64,000 nucleotides of DNA. Source: Streptococcaceae bacterium AF54-32pH5A. Its GTDB lineage: Bacteria > Bacillota > Bacilli > Lactobacillales > Streptococcaceae. A model generated the notes under the pieces. It had not been told where the DNA came from and did no database searches. It was given only the letters and a program-made list of their open reading frames with translations. The stretch spans positions 992,001 through 1,056,000 of the forward strand of contig JAQDAD010000001.1 of assembly GCA_027682205.1 (NCBI GenBank), written 5' to 3'. Each line of letters begins with the position of its first letter. Position 1 is the first letter of the stretch. This document shows positions 1-8,756 of this stretch, in pieces. Both the position numbers and the translations under genes were made by a program.

Positions 1-969
1 GGTGAGATTGGTGATATGGTGGTAGGCTCCATACATGGCTGGGCGCATGAGGTTGACTGCTGATGCATCCACACCTAGATAGGTACGGTAAGTTTTTTTC
101 TTATGAGTGACTCTTGTGACCAAAGCTCCGTGAGGGGCTAACATAAAACGACCCAATTCGGTAAAAATCTTGACCTGACCAAGTTCTGCAGGTGTGAGGA
201 CTTCTTCATAAACCTTACGCACACCTTCACCAATCATCGCAATATCATTTGGCTCCTGGTCTGGACGGTAATTGACACCAATACCGCCAGAAAGGTTAAT
301 AAAGTCCAGTGAAATGCCCAATTTTTCTTTGATTTCCACAGCTAATTCAAAGAGCTGGCGGGCTAACTCTGGATAGTAGAGATGGGTCACGGTATTGGAT
401 GCTAGGAAGGAATGAATCCCAAAAATCCTAGTTCCTTTTTCCTTCAAAATCGCAAAGGCTTCAAAAAGCTGGTCCTTGGTCATCCCAAACTTGGCTTCCC
501 CAGGATTGTCCATAATGTCTGTTCCTAATTCAAAGACTCCGCCTGGATTGTAACGACAAGAGATGATTTCTGGTATACCTGCAGCTCGCTCCAGATGCTC
601 AATGTCTTCAAAGGCATCCAAGTTAATGGTTGCGCCCAATTCACGTGCATAAGCGTACTCTTGGTCTGGGGTATTGTTAGAAGAGAACATGATCTCAGAA
701 CCGGGAAAATCCAGTTTATGACTCATCAGGAGCTCCACATAACTGGAACAGTCCACACCACAACCTTCCTCTTTGAGGATTTTCAAGATGGCTGGTGTTG
801 GGGTGGCCTTGACTGCAAAATATTCCTTAAAGCCCTCGTTCCAGGAAAAAGCTTGGTTGACCGCTCTTGCTTTTTCACGAATTCCCTTCTCGTCATATAA
901 GTGAAAGGGAGTCGGGAACTCTGCAACAATCGTTTCCAAATCTTCTCGGCTGATAAATGGTGTTTTCAT
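1..969 (-). CDS. lysA: diaminopimelate decarboxylase, C-terminus cut by window edge
   Basis: Partial gene: 323 codons are present and the frame is still open at base 1. It is a fold-III PLP decarboxylase that converts meso-diaminopimelate to L-lysine in the cytoplasm. The N-terminus reads MKTPFISREDLETIVAEFPT. The family PLP-lysine motif FAVKAT places the Schiff-base lysine at about residue 54. A glycine-rich phosphate-binding loop (NLSGGIGVNY) and the later GEGVRKVYEE segment fit LysA. Full-length LysA is about 415 aa, so roughly 90 residues are missing. It lies 66 bp downstream of purR on the same strand, with a hairpin between them, so it may be transcribed separately. Identification is from family motifs; confidence is high. 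Confidence 0.88.
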   Translation of the reverse strand, partial: MKTPFISREDLETIVAEFPTPFHLYDEKGIREKARAVNQAFSWNEGFKEYFAVKATPTPAILKILKEEGCGVDCSSYVELLMSHKLDFPGSEIMFSSNNTPDQEYAYARELGATINLDAFEDIEHLERAAGIPEIISCRYNPGGVFELGTDIMDNPGEAKFGMTKDQLFEAFAILKEKGTRIFGIHSFLASNTVTHLYYPELARQLFELAVEIKEKLGISLDFINLSGGIGVNYRPDQEPNDIAMIGEGVRKVYEEVLTPAELGQVKIFTELGRFMLAPHGALVTRVTHKKKTYRTYLGVDASAVNLMRPAMYGAYHHITNLT

Positions 970-996
970 AAGCATCCTTCTATTCTGTTTGCAAAG

Positions 997-1024
997 AAAG
1001 GCTGGGACAATCGTTCCAACCTTT
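997..1024 (-). terminator. hairpin after purR
   Basis: An inverted repeat AAAGG-TGGGAC...GTTCCA-CCTTT sits between the purR stop and the lysA start. The T-tract is weak, so it may terminate only partly. Its GCTGGGAC core recurs near 14283. Confidence 0.5.
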
Positions 1025-1035
1025 AGTTCTATCTC

Positions 1036-1863
1036 TTATTTGTCTTCGTCAAAGATATTTCCAATCTCAACATCGATGGATTGGTTCTTGACATCAATAT
1101 TGGTTACCTTCAAGAGTGACTTGTAATCGAACTGCTTTTCACGTTCTTCTTGGGCATTATCCGCAAAGACTGCGACACCAGCCAACTCTGAATCAAACTC
1201 ACGCAAGAGACTAATCATCCCGTTGACGGTTCCTCCGCCTTTCAAGAAATCATCCACGATCAAGACTCGACTGCCTGCCTTGAGGCTGCGTTTTGAAAGG
1301 AACATTTTCTCAATGCGGTCACCACTGGAACCTGATACATAGTTGACACTGACTGTTGATCCTTCAGTAATTTTCAAATCACGGCGCACGATAACAAAAG
1401 GAACATTGAGGACGTTGGCAACCGCATTTGCAAGCGGAACACCCTTTGTCGCTACTGTCATAACGGCATCGATTTTTTGGTCCATAAAGCTCTTGGCAAT
1501 GATACGCCCAATATTTTTCAAAATGGCAGGTGTACTGAGCAAATCAGATAAGTAGATATAGCCACCTGGCAAGATACGGTCGCTTTCTGAAAGTTTGTCA
1601 CGCAAGTCTGCGATCATTTCTTTGGCTTCGTGACTCGAGATTGATGGTGTAAAGATAACACCTCCACCTGCTCCAGTCACAGTCTGAATATGGCCGATTT
1701 CGATTTCCTCAAAGGCACGCTTGATAATCACGATGTCCTCTGAAATCGATGATTTAGCAGATTCGTACTTTTCTGCAAAAGTGTTAAGACTTGTTAGTTT
1801 GTATGGATTATTAATCAAATAGTTGGAAATGACAACCATCCGATCACTTCTTCTTAATTTCAT
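1036..1863 (-). CDS. purR: pur operon repressor
   Basis: A 275-aa transcription factor of the Gram-positive PurR family, the usual length. Residues 1-75 form a winged-helix DNA-binding domain. The rest is a phosphoribosyltransferase fold with the PRPP loop VLIVDDFLKGGGTVNGM near residue 200, which is used for sensing PRPP rather than catalysis. In streptococci PurR controls purine genes at PurBox sites, with PRPP as effector. A near-consensus extended -10 lies just upstream (1902-1910). No PurBox was sought systematically here. It is transcribed apart from the tatD operon, which terminates upstream of it. Confidence 0.95.
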   Translation of the reverse strand: MKLRRSDRMVVISNYLINNPYKLTSLNTFAEKYESAKSSISEDIVIIKRAFEEIEIGHIQTVTGAGGGVIFTPSISSHEAKEMIADLRDKLSESDRILPGGYIYLSDLLSTPAILKNIGRIIAKSFMDQKIDAVMTVATKGVPLANAVANVLNVPFVIVRRDLKITEGSTVSVNYVSGSSGDRIEKMFLSKRSLKAGSRVLIVDDFLKGGGTVNGMISLLREFDSELAGVAVFADNAQEEREKQFDYKSLLKVTNIDVKNQSIDVEIGNIFDEDK

Positions 1864-1901
1864 TTTTATTTACCATTCCATTTAATTTTGATATTTTATC
1901 C

Positions 1902-1910
1902 ATTATACCA
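1902..1910 (-). promoter_or_regulatory. purR extended -10
   Basis: On the minus strand the sequence reads TGGTATAAT, a consensus extended -10, about 40 nt before the purR start. No good -35 is visible. Confidence 0.6.
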
Positions 1911-1920
1911 CATTCACATA

Positions 1921-1958
1921 AAAAAACGAACATTATTGCGTAAAAAATGCTCGTTTTT
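1921..1958 (-). terminator. terminator of the tatD-yhaM operon
   Basis: A stem of AAAACGAgCATT with AATGtTCGTTTT ends in a T-run just downstream of the yhaM stop at 1968. Confidence 0.7.
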
Positions 1959-1967
1959 CTTAAATTA

Positions 1968-2909
1968 TTAATCTAAATCTGGTTTATAGAAGGAACGATT
2001 GTCCATAGCGAAAATTTTATTGGTCATCTCTCCTTTATCCACCAAAGCTAGAGCTGTTGACATCATCATCATGCTGGCATCCAGATTGTCAATCATATGG
2101 ATAATCTCTGCCTCCATAATGCGTGGACGGACTGGACTTCCATACTCCAGCAAGCCATGATGACTGAGGATTACATGGCGCAGTAACACCACTTCTTCTC
2201 TAGTATCATCGATGCCGAGTTCCATGACTGTCTTGGTAATTTCGCTATCGATGAGGGCTATATGGCCGATGAGATTGCCTCGCACTGTGTACTCAGTCTG
2301 ATCGGGACCACTGAGTTCTAAAACCTTGGCCAAGTCGTGCAACATAATCCCAGCATAGAGCAGGCTCTTGTTGAGCTGAGGATAGATTTCGCTAATGGCA
2401 TCTGCCAAGCGCACCATGGTCGCTGTATGATAGGCCAAACCCGTTTCAAAGGCATGGTGGTTGGTCTTGGCAGCTGGATAGGAGTAGAATTCCTTATCAT
2501 ACTTGGTGTAGAGACTGCGAACGATACGCTGCCAAACAGGATTTTCTATCTTGAAAATCATTTGCGACATGTAGTCCCGGATTTCCTTGACATCGACCGG
2601 TGACTTGACCTTGAAATCAGCCGGATCGTTGGGTTCGCCAGGCTGAGGCAGTCGGAGAGTAATTTGATTGACTTGAGGAGTATTATTGTAAACTTCTCTG
2701 CGCCCCTGCATGTGGACTACTTTCCCTGCGGTAAAGGCCTCAACGTTATGAGGTTGGGCATCCCAGAGTTTCCCTTCAATCTCGCCACTATCGTCTTGGA
2801 AGGTAAAGGCTAGGTAGTTTTTCCCAGCACGCGTCTGTCTCAGGTCAGCTGATTTAATCAGGTAAAAGCCTTCAAACAGCTCATCTTTTTTCATGTGACT
2901 AATCTTCAT
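1968..2909 (-). CDS. yhaM: 3'-5' exoribonuclease YhaM (OB-fold plus HD domain)
   Basis: 313 aa from the start MKISHMKKDELFEGFYLIKS. This start overlaps the end of rmuC by 11 bp; an upstream in-frame extension would lie inside rmuC and is unlikely. Residues about 10-95 form an OB-fold nucleic-acid-binding region. An HD phosphohydrolase domain follows, with H...HH...HD metal ligands visible in NHHAFETGLAYH and LHDLAK, and a downstream H-H pair in RHVILSHHGLLEYG. YhaM-type enzymes trim short 3' single-stranded tails of RNA. It is the last gene of the tatD operon. Length and motifs match the streptococcal homologues often called cbf. Confidence 0.9.
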   Translation of the reverse strand: MKISHMKKDELFEGFYLIKSADLRQTRAGKNYLAFTFQDDSGEIEGKLWDAQPHNVEAFTAGKVVHMQGRREVYNNTPQVNQITLRLPQPGEPNDPADFKVKSPVDVKEIRDYMSQMIFKIENPVWQRIVRSLYTKYDKEFYSYPAAKTNHHAFETGLAYHTATMVRLADAISEIYPQLNKSLLYAGIMLHDLAKVLELSGPDQTEYTVRGNLIGHIALIDSEITKTVMELGIDDTREEVVLLRHVILSHHGLLEYGSPVRPRIMEAEIIHMIDNLDASMMMMSTALALVDKGEMTNKIFAMDNRSFYKPDLD

Positions 2910-4155
2910 ATTCTTCCTCATCTTCTTGGAAATGGAGTAAATCAAGCGCAGGCTCACCTTCTGATAACTCAATGTGACGGAGCGTTCGCTCAATAGCTGT
3001 GGTGCGACGGTTTAATAATTCATCAATATTGCCAGAGGCATGTTGGAGATGTTTTTGCGCCTTGACCAAAATTCCCCCGAACTTGCCAAACTCGGTCTTA
3101 ACGCTTGCAAGAGTCTTACTGATATGGTCGGCACTCTTTTGGATATTGAGGGTTTTGAAGCCAACTGATAGGGAATTAAGCAAGGCTGATAGGGTACTTG
3201 GACCCGCGACAATAATCTGCTCTTCCCGTCTCAAATCATCAAAGAAGATCGGATTGCGAACAATCTCTGAGTAGAGTCCCTCTGTCGGAACAAACAAAAC
3301 TCCAAAATTGGTCGTTCTTGGCGGTGCTATGTACTTGCTCTTGATATCCTTGGCAAAGCGCTTGACGCTCATTAAGAGTGACTTACGACAGCGTTCAATC
3401 TCGTCCTTATCACCCGCTTCATAGGCTTCTTCTAAGCGATAATAATCTGCCAGTGGAAACTTGGAGTCAATCGGCAAATAGACATATTCCTGGTCACCTT
3501 GGCCAGGTAACTTGATGGCGTACTCCACTCGCTCGCTAGAGTTTTCAACCGTTGCAAATTCTCGTTCGTACTGGGCAGGCGTCATGATGTCTTCAATGAT
3601 TTGTCCCAGTTGCAATTCACCCAGAATCCCTCGCGTTTTGGTCCCAGAGAGAACCTTGTTAAGTGCACCGACATCACGGGCAACTGTCTGCATTTCTCCC
3701 AAACCTCGATTGACAGACTCTAGTTGCTTGGAAACTGTCTCGAAGGAAGCCTGCAAGCGTGTCTGCAAGGTCTTTTCCAACTTTTCCTCGACCGTTTGGC
3801 GCATTTGTTCCAAGCGTTGCTCATTTGATTCTTGCAAGGCTTGGAGGCGTTGGTCGGTCTTGTCTCTGGTTTGAAGGAGATTCTCGTTCATCTCCTGTCT
3901 AACTTGAGTCAAGCCTTGATGCAACTCCATTCGTACTTCCTGCAAGCGATCGCTGACAGCCACTTCCAAATCTTTTTGGTCTAGCTGGCTAGCTTGTCTG
4001 GCTTGTTCAAAGCGGTAATCCAACTGATCTGACAGATGATCTGCCTGGTCCTCCAAGCTCTTGGCTAGATATTTATCTTGCTTATCCTGCCTTTGCCAAA
4101 TGAGAAAGAGCCCAAGAAGATTAGCAACTAATAAAATAACAAGTAAAATCTCCAT
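2899..4155 (-). CDS. rmuC: DNA recombination protein RmuC
   Basis: 418 aa. An N-terminal membrane segment (MEILLVILLVANLLGLFLIW) is followed by a long Gln/Glu-rich coiled coil to about residue 135. The conserved RmuC nuclease-like domain follows, with LGELQLGQIIEDI and the core YLPIDSKFPLADYYRL. RmuC limits DNA inversions at repeats and is thought to have a PD-(D/E)XK-like fold. Its start is 1 bp after the thiN stop, so the genes are translationally packed. Membrane anchoring is inferred from the hydrophobic N-terminus. Confidence 0.92.
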   Translation of the reverse strand: MEILLVILLVANLLGLFLIWQRQDKQDKYLAKSLEDQADHLSDQLDYRFEQARQASQLDQKDLEVAVSDRLQEVRMELHQGLTQVRQEMNENLLQTRDKTDQRLQALQESNEQRLEQMRQTVEEKLEKTLQTRLQASFETVSKQLESVNRGLGEMQTVARDVGALNKVLSGTKTRGILGELQLGQIIEDIMTPAQYEREFATVENSSERVEYAIKLPGQGDQEYVYLPIDSKFPLADYYRLEEAYEAGDKDEIERCRKSLLMSVKRFAKDIKSKYIAPPRTTNFGVLFVPTEGLYSEIVRNPIFFDDLRREEQIIVAGPSTLSALLNSLSVGFKTLNIQKSADHISKTLASVKTEFGKFGGILVKAQKHLQHASGNIDELLNRRTTAIERTLRHIELSEGEPALDLLHFQEDEEEYED

Positions 4156-4156
4156 C

Positions 4157-4819
4157 CTATCTCCTGTCCTTGCTATGCAGTACGACTACATAGCCATCTG
4201 GGCAAGTCATCGAAACTTCCCTATCTATATATTCGTTAGAAGCATACACTTTTTTAAAGAAAAAATTCTCCTCAGTCAACTCATACTTGGCACCGAGAAT
4301 AGTCAGCTGACTATCACGAACTGGCATAAAAGCTAGATAGGCATAGTCCGAACGTGGTTGAAGCTGACTGATCCCTTCTGGACAATAGCTAATCAAGTTT
4401 TGCCCATCCTCAATCGCTATCTGGCGCATAAAGGGTGCTAGTTTGGGATTGCTAGGTAAAAAGACATTGGCCAGCATATGATCAATACGACCACCCAAAG
4501 CACCAAAAATGGTAACCTGAGCCTGAGGATTTTTTTCGAAAATCGTTAAGAGTGCTAGTTCCAGATCCGTATCATCCTTTTCTGGCTGGGCTTGGACAAA
4601 GTACCGAGCACGCTTTTGAATCAACTGACGTTCTTCTACAGTCACAGAATCAAAATCTCCAACTGCTAGAGCGAGAGGTAGGTCTTCTTCCAAGACCCAG
4701 AGCGATCCTCGATCCACACCGACAAAGCAGTCAAAATCCGTCCGATAATGACCACGGTCTCCGCCTGCAAAAACTGCAACCCTAGTCCAGTTGTTTTCGG
4801 AGAGTTTGTACTCGCTCAT
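4157..4819 (-). CDS. thiN: thiamine pyrophosphokinase
   Basis: 220 aa with the start MSEYKLSENNW, chosen because a strong site AAGGGAGGTGTCA lies directly before this ATG. A seven-codon-longer ATG has no such site. The enzyme converts thiamine and ATP to thiamine diphosphate, the cofactor needed by ilvB in this window. The ThiN signatures FAGGDRG near residue 17, VGVDRGSL and AVGDFDS are visible, followed by the C-terminal thiamine-binding half. The start overlaps the end of rpe by 38 bp, so translation is probably coupled. Confidence 0.9.
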   Translation of the reverse strand: MSEYKLSENNWTRVAVFAGGDRGHYRTDFDCFVGVDRGSLWVLEEDLPLALAVGDFDSVTVEERQLIQKRARYFVQAQPEKDDTDLELALLTIFEKNPQAQVTIFGALGGRIDHMLANVFLPSNPKLAPFMRQIAIEDGQNLISYCPEGISQLQPRSDYAYLAFMPVRDSQLTILGAKYELTEENFFFKKVYASNEYIDREVSMTCPDGYVVVLHSKDRR

Positions 4820-5438
4820 TGACACCTCCCTTAAAGACATAGGAACCTGCTACAAAAACGGTCGCACCAGCTTCTTTGGCTTGGGCAATAGTTTGATCAT
4901 CAATCCCACCATCCACTTCGATTTCAAAGTTCAAACCTTTTTCCTGACGAAGGGCAACCAACTCACGGATCTTATCCATGGTTTCAGGCAGAAAGGCTTG
5001 ACCACCGAAGCCAGGGTTAACCGTCATGACCAAGACTTGATCAACTAGATGAAGGGCATGCTTAATCGCTTCAACAGGCGTACCAGGATTGATAACAACC
5101 GAAGGTTTAACACCAAGCGAACGAATTTTTTGGAGGGCTCCATGGATATGAGGCGTCGCTTCTACATGGATACTGATAATGTCTGCCCCTGCACGCGCAA
5201 AATCTTCTAAGTGGTGTTCAGGATTTGCTACCATCAAGTGGCAGTCAAAGACCATCTTGCTATGGGGGCGAAGAGCTTCAACCACACCTGCACCAAAACT
5301 GATTTGTGGTACAAAGTGACCATCCATAATATCGATATGGGCGTATTCTGCACCAGTTACTTCTAGGCGTTTGATTTCACGTTCAAAGTTGGCATAATCT
5401 GCTGCCAGAATTGACGGAGCAATCTTGTATTGAGACAT
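4782..5438 (-). CDS. rpe: ribulose-phosphate 3-epimerase
   Basis: 218 aa starting MSQYKIAPSILAADYANFER, with AAGGAG 8 nt upstream. Longer in-frame readings run into rsgA and were discarded. It interconverts D-ribulose-5-phosphate and D-xylulose-5-phosphate in the pentose phosphate pathway. TIM-barrel metal and phosphate motifs are present: HIDIMDGHFVP, HLMVANPE, MTVNPGFGGQ and EVDGGID. The length is exactly that of the family. It sits between rsgA (10 bp gap) and thiN (overlap), as in pneumococci. Confidence 0.96.
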   Translation of the reverse strand: MSQYKIAPSILAADYANFEREIKRLEVTGAEYAHIDIMDGHFVPQISFGAGVVEALRPHSKMVFDCHLMVANPEHHLEDFARAGADIISIHVEATPHIHGALQKIRSLGVKPSVVINPGTPVEAIKHALHLVDQVLVMTVNPGFGGQAFLPETMDKIRELVALRQEKGLNFEIEVDGGIDDQTIAQAKEAGATVFVAGSYVFKGGVNERVQTLRKQLD

Positions 5439-5448
5439 GGGTTTCTCC

Positions 5449-6327
5449 TTATTTTGGGATTTTTTTGCTGACTTTTTTATAGGTTTCTCTGCGATTTTCA
5501 ATTTCGCTGAGGAATTGTAGGTAGTTGTCAAAACGGAAGCTGGCAATGATGCCCTCTTCTACAGCTGGCTTGACGGCACAGGACGGCTCATGGGTATGGG
5601 TACAGGTACGGAATTTACAGTCTCGACTGACACTAGCAATCTCTGGAAAGGCCTGATTGAGGTCTTCAGCCGTTGTTACTTCATAATCCAGCGATGAAAA
5701 TCCTGGTGTGTCTGCAATTTTACCCCCATTGAGATTATAAAAACTAACTGCACGAGTGGTATGGCGACCACGACCTAAACTATCAGAGATTTCTCCTGTT
5801 TCAAGATTGAGATCCGGTGCGATTTTATTAAGAAGGGTTGACTTACCAACACCTGTCTGCCCCATAAAGACCGTCACTTTTCCTGTCAACAAAGGCAGGA
5901 GTTCCTCCTTACTGGTCACAAAGTCATAGCCAATGGCACCGTAAGTTTGCTGGTAAAAATCCAGTTCTCCTCTATCTTCCAGCAAGTCCATTTTAGAAAT
6001 ATAGACAATGGGATGGATGCCCTTGTGTTCCAAGAGAATCAGGAACCGATCCAGCAAATTGCTATTAAAGTCAGGTTCTTTAACTGACATAATGACAACG
6101 GCTTGGTCAATATTGACAATGGGCGGGCGAACCAGACTATTTTTTCGTTCCTGGATTTTCAAAATATAGCCTTCTGAGTTCTCTTCCGCAGAAAATTCTA
6201 CCCAGTCTCCAACGTAAGGTGTATGACCTTTTTTACGGAAATTTCCGCGCGCACGCGTCTGGTAAACTTGACCCTCACTCTCCACATAGTAGAAGCCCGC
6301 CAAGGCTTTAATGATTTGTCCTTGCAT
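5449..6327 (-). CDS. rsgA: ribosome small-subunit biogenesis GTPase RsgA
   Basis: 292 aa starting [19 protein letters not shown]. An OB-fold covers residues 1-65, followed by a circularly permuted GTPase with G4-like SKMD, G1 [12 protein letters not shown] and G3 ADTPGFSS appearing in that order. The C-terminal zinc finger has Cys-X4-Cys-X-His-X5-Cys in the segment [14 protein letters not shown]. RsgA checks late 30S maturation. The start is 1 bp after the rsmA stop. Together with rsmA and rnmV this makes a ribosome-maturation cluster. Confidence 0.95.
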   Translation of the reverse strand: MQGQIIKALAGFYYVESEGQVYQTRARGNFRKKGHTPYVGDWVEFSAEENSEGYILKIQERKNSLVRPPIVNIDQAVVIMSVKEPDFNSNLLDRFLILLEHKGIHPIVYISKMDLLEDRGELDFYQQTYGAIGYDFVTSKEELLPLLTGKVTVFMGQTGVGKSTLLNKIAPDLNLETGEISDSLGRGRHTTRAVSFYNLNGGKIADTPGFSSLDYEVTTAEDLNQAFPEIASVSRDCKFRTCTHTHEPSCAVKPAVEEGIIASFRFDNYLQFLSEIENRRETYKKVSKKIPK

Positions 6328-6328
6328 C

Positions 6329-7201
6329 TTAGAGTCCTTGTCCTTTAAGCGCATCTGCTAGGCGAGCAAATTCTGCCAAGCTGAGAGCTTCTCCACGTAC
6401 ACTTGGTGCCAGTCCAGCCTGTTCCAAAGCCTTGGTCAGCTTATCCTTGACTTCTTCAGTTTTCCCAAAGTAACCTGTCAAGTTGTTCCACAAGGTTTTG
6501 CGGCGATGAGTGAAGCTGGCCTTAGAAACTTTAAAGAAGAAGTCCTCATCTTCTACCGCAACCGCTGGCTCTGGACGACGTACCATTTTTAGGATAGCTG
6601 AGTCCACGTTTGGCGCTGGCACAAAGACCGTACGAGGCACGATAAAGGCAACCTTGGTTGTCATGTAATACTGCACAGCAATAGACAAACTACCGTAAGC
6701 CTTGGTATTCGGTTGGGCTGAAATACGGTTTGCCACTTCTTTCTGCATCATGACGACAAACTCACTAAAAGGAATGCCACTTTCAATCAAGTGCATGAGA
6801 ATAGGCGTCGTGATGTAGTAAGGCAAGTTGGCTACTACCTTGATTGGCAAATCAGGATTTTTGAAATTCTGGATATGCTGCGCCAAATCGACCTTGAGAA
6901 TATCCTCGTTGACTACGGTCACATTGTCAAAATCACGCAAGGTATCTGCTAAAATCGGTACCAAACGGTGGTCAATCTCAAAAGCCATGACCTCAGCTGC
7001 ACGCTCAGCCAAAAACTCGGTCAAGGCACCAATACCTGGCCCGATTTCAATGACATTGACCTGGTCATCAATCTCAGCCGTATCCACGATCTTTTGAAGG
7101 ATATTGGTATCCGTCAGGAAATTCTGCCCAAAGGACTTTTTAAAGGTAAAACCGTGACGCTCCAGCACTGCCTTGGTCACGCTATAATCTGCAATTCTCA
7201 T
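6329..7201 (-). CDS. rsmA: 16S rRNA adenine-N6,N6 dimethyltransferase RsmA (KsgA)
   Basis: 290 aa, the family length. It dimethylates two adjacent adenines in the 3' hairpin of 16S rRNA. The N-terminus has the FGQNFLTD motif. The SAM-binding motif is [15 protein letters not shown], and the catalytic motif [13 protein letters not shown] is near residue 125. A basic C-terminal domain follows. A possible internal promoter with a TGTTACAAT extended -10 lies at 7231-7239, so it may be expressed apart from rnmV as well as within the operon. Confidence 0.96.
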   Translation of the reverse strand: MRIADYSVTKAVLERHGFTFKKSFGQNFLTDTNILQKIVDTAEIDDQVNVIEIGPGIGALTEFLAERAAEVMAFEIDHRLVPILADTLRDFDNVTVVNEDILKVDLAQHIQNFKNPDLPIKVVANLPYYITTPILMHLIESGIPFSEFVVMMQKEVANRISAQPNTKAYGSLSIAVQYYMTTKVAFIVPRTVFVPAPNVDSAILKMVRRPEPAVAVEDEDFFFKVSKASFTHRRKTLWNNLTGYFGKTEEVKDKLTKALEQAGLAPSVRGEALSLAEFARLADALKGQGL

Positions 7202-7230
7202 CTATTCTCTTTTCTATAGTTACTACCTCT

Positions 7231-7239
7231 ATTGTAACA
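7231..7239 (-). promoter_or_regulatory. internal extended -10 before rsmA
   Basis: The minus strand reads TGTTACAAT in the 64-bp gap between rnmV and rsmA. No clear -35 is seen. Confidence 0.4.
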
Positions 7240-7265
7240 CATTCTCCATGCATTTTGAGGCCTGC

Positions 7266-7832
7266 TTAGCCATTATCATAAGATTTCATAGCATCTTCCA
7301 CTTCTGCCAAGGTTACCCCAAATAACTCTAAGCGCTTGAGGAGTTGCTTGCCGTTGGAATAGCCGATACGGAGCTGTTCACCTAGATACTCTCTGCGCCT
7401 ACGACTGTCTGATCCCGCTAAGAAACCTAGGCGAATCAAGTCACCACGACTGATGTCAAACTCATTCTCGTTTTCAAATCGCTCTGTCACTTGAGCCAGC
7501 GCTGTTTTTAGGTCTTCATAGCTAGCATGTTCGATTCCCAGAGAACGTCCTTTGGTCTTGGACTTGGGAACCGCTTCATCTCGTTTGAGAAAGGCATGCT
7601 GAACTGTCGGAATGGCCGTCATAATCATGCGCCGAATCCGCTCCCCATTAAAATCTGGATCTGTAAAGACAATGACTCCATGCAGTTCATGCAGGCGACG
7701 AATCCGATCTATATCTTGGCCATTTATTGCGGAACCTCGTGTTTCGTAGGTCTCTACATCAAAGTAACGTTTGAGATTGGCCGTATCATCGCGACCTTCG
7801 ACCACGATGACTTGGGAAATTTTATCTTTCAT
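7266..7832 (-). CDS. rnmV: ribonuclease M5
   Basis: 188 aa. It is a Toprim-fold endonuclease that matures the ends of 5S rRNA precursors together with L18. The Toprim glutamate motif VIVVEGRDD is at residues 9-16, and the acidic DxD-type motif FTDPDFNGERIR is near residue 58. The C-terminal half is the RNase M5 extension. The gene overlaps tatD by 4 bp (ATGA type), indicating translational coupling. Confidence 0.94.
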   Translation of the reverse strand: MKDKISQVIVVEGRDDTANLKRYFDVETYETRGSAINGQDIDRIRRLHELHGVIVFTDPDFNGERIRRMIMTAIPTVQHAFLKRDEAVPKSKTKGRSLGIEHASYEDLKTALAQVTERFENENEFDISRGDLIRLGFLAGSDSRRRREYLGEQLRIGYSNGKQLLKRLELFGVTLAEVEDAMKSYDNG

Positions 7833-8605
7833 GATTGTTTTTCCAATCCAAAAATACGCTCTGCATTGGTACTTGTCACCACAGCTAATTCTTCTGTCGT
7901 CATGCCACGCAAGTCGGCGATAAAGTCCACCACATAGCGAGTATAGGCTGTTTTGTTTTCACGGCCACGTTTAGGAACAGGAGCCAGGTAAGGGGCATCT
8001 GTCTCAACGAGGATTTTATCCAAAGGAAGTTCCCTAGCAGCCTCTTGGATATCCGTCGCTTTCTTAAAGGTCACCACACCTGAGAAAGAAATGGTCATGC
8101 CAAGCTCGACAAACTTCTCAGCCCACTCCAAAGAGCCTGAAAATGAATGCATAATCCCACCACGAGGACCAACGCCCTCACTCTTGATAATCTCATAAGT
8201 ATCTTCTAGCGCATCACGAGTATGGACCACAAAGGGCAAATTCAAGTCCTTAGACAGCTGAATCTGACGACGAAAAACCTGCTCCTGTACTTCCTTAGGT
8301 GCTGTCATCCAATGGTAGTCCAGACCAATCTCCCCCAAGGCAACAACCTTGGGATGCTTAAGCTTTTCAAGCAAGTAAGCTTCGACCTCGTCTGTGTAAG
8401 TCCCTGCTTCAGTCGGATGCCAGCCAATCGTTGCGTAGAGTTGTTCATACTCATCTGCCAACTCTAGGGCACGCTCAATAGTTGGCTTGTCAAAACCAAC
8501 AATGTTCATCCGAGTCACACCCATCTCAGCAGCCAAGGCGATTTCTTCGGCCTCACGTCCTGCAAATTCCTCTACATTTAAATGTGTGTGTGTATCAAAA
8601 ATCAT
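7829..8605 (-). CDS. tatD: TatD-family metal-dependent deoxyribonuclease
   Basis: 258 aa starting MIFDTHTHLNVEEF, with a GAGG 9 nt upstream. An ATG five codons earlier is an alternative; much longer readings enter the divergent promoter region and are rejected. This is an amidohydrolase-type TIM barrel with metal ligands in the N-terminal HxH (DTHTH), ALGEIGLDYHW, VVHTRDA, MHSFSG and VETDAPYL. Family members are Mg-dependent 3'-5' DNA exonucleases. It is the first gene of the eight-gene leftward operon. Confidence 0.93.
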   Translation of the reverse strand: MIFDTHTHLNVEEFAGREAEEIALAAEMGVTRMNIVGFDKPTIERALELADEYEQLYATIGWHPTEAGTYTDEVEAYLLEKLKHPKVVALGEIGLDYHWMTAPKEVQEQVFRRQIQLSKDLNLPFVVHTRDALEDTYEIIKSEGVGPRGGIMHSFSGSLEWAEKFVELGMTISFSGVVTFKKATDIQEAARELPLDKILVETDAPYLAPVPKRGRENKTAYTRYVVDFIADLRGMTTEELAVVTSTNAERIFGLEKQS

Positions 8606-8632
8606 CTCTTCTAACCTCATTTTCTTCCCTCT

Positions 8633-8641
8633 ATTATACCA
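8633..8641 (-). promoter_or_regulatory. promoter of the tatD operon (extended -10)
   Basis: The minus strand reads TGGTATAAT, about 27 nt before the tatD start. It is divergent from the kimA promoter, which lies about 50 bp away. Confidence 0.65.
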
Positions 8642-8692
8642 AAAATAGCATCCCTCGGCTTGTAAAAATATTCTACTACCAATCGTTCTCCC

Positions 8693-8721
8693 TTGACTGC
8701 CTTTCTTCAAAGCAGTATAAT
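8693..8721 (+). promoter_or_regulatory. kimA promoter
   Basis: TTGACT (8693-8698), a 17-nt spacer and TATAAT (8716-8721). The predicted leader is about 30 nt, too short for a riboswitch. Confidence 0.8.
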
Positions 8722-8756
8722 AACACTTATTGAAATTTTCAGCAAAGGAAAAGAAA

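Noticed and set aside
8606..8756. c-di-AMP (ydaO) riboswitch before kimA
   Set aside because: The leader is only about 30 nt and the space holds two divergent promoters.
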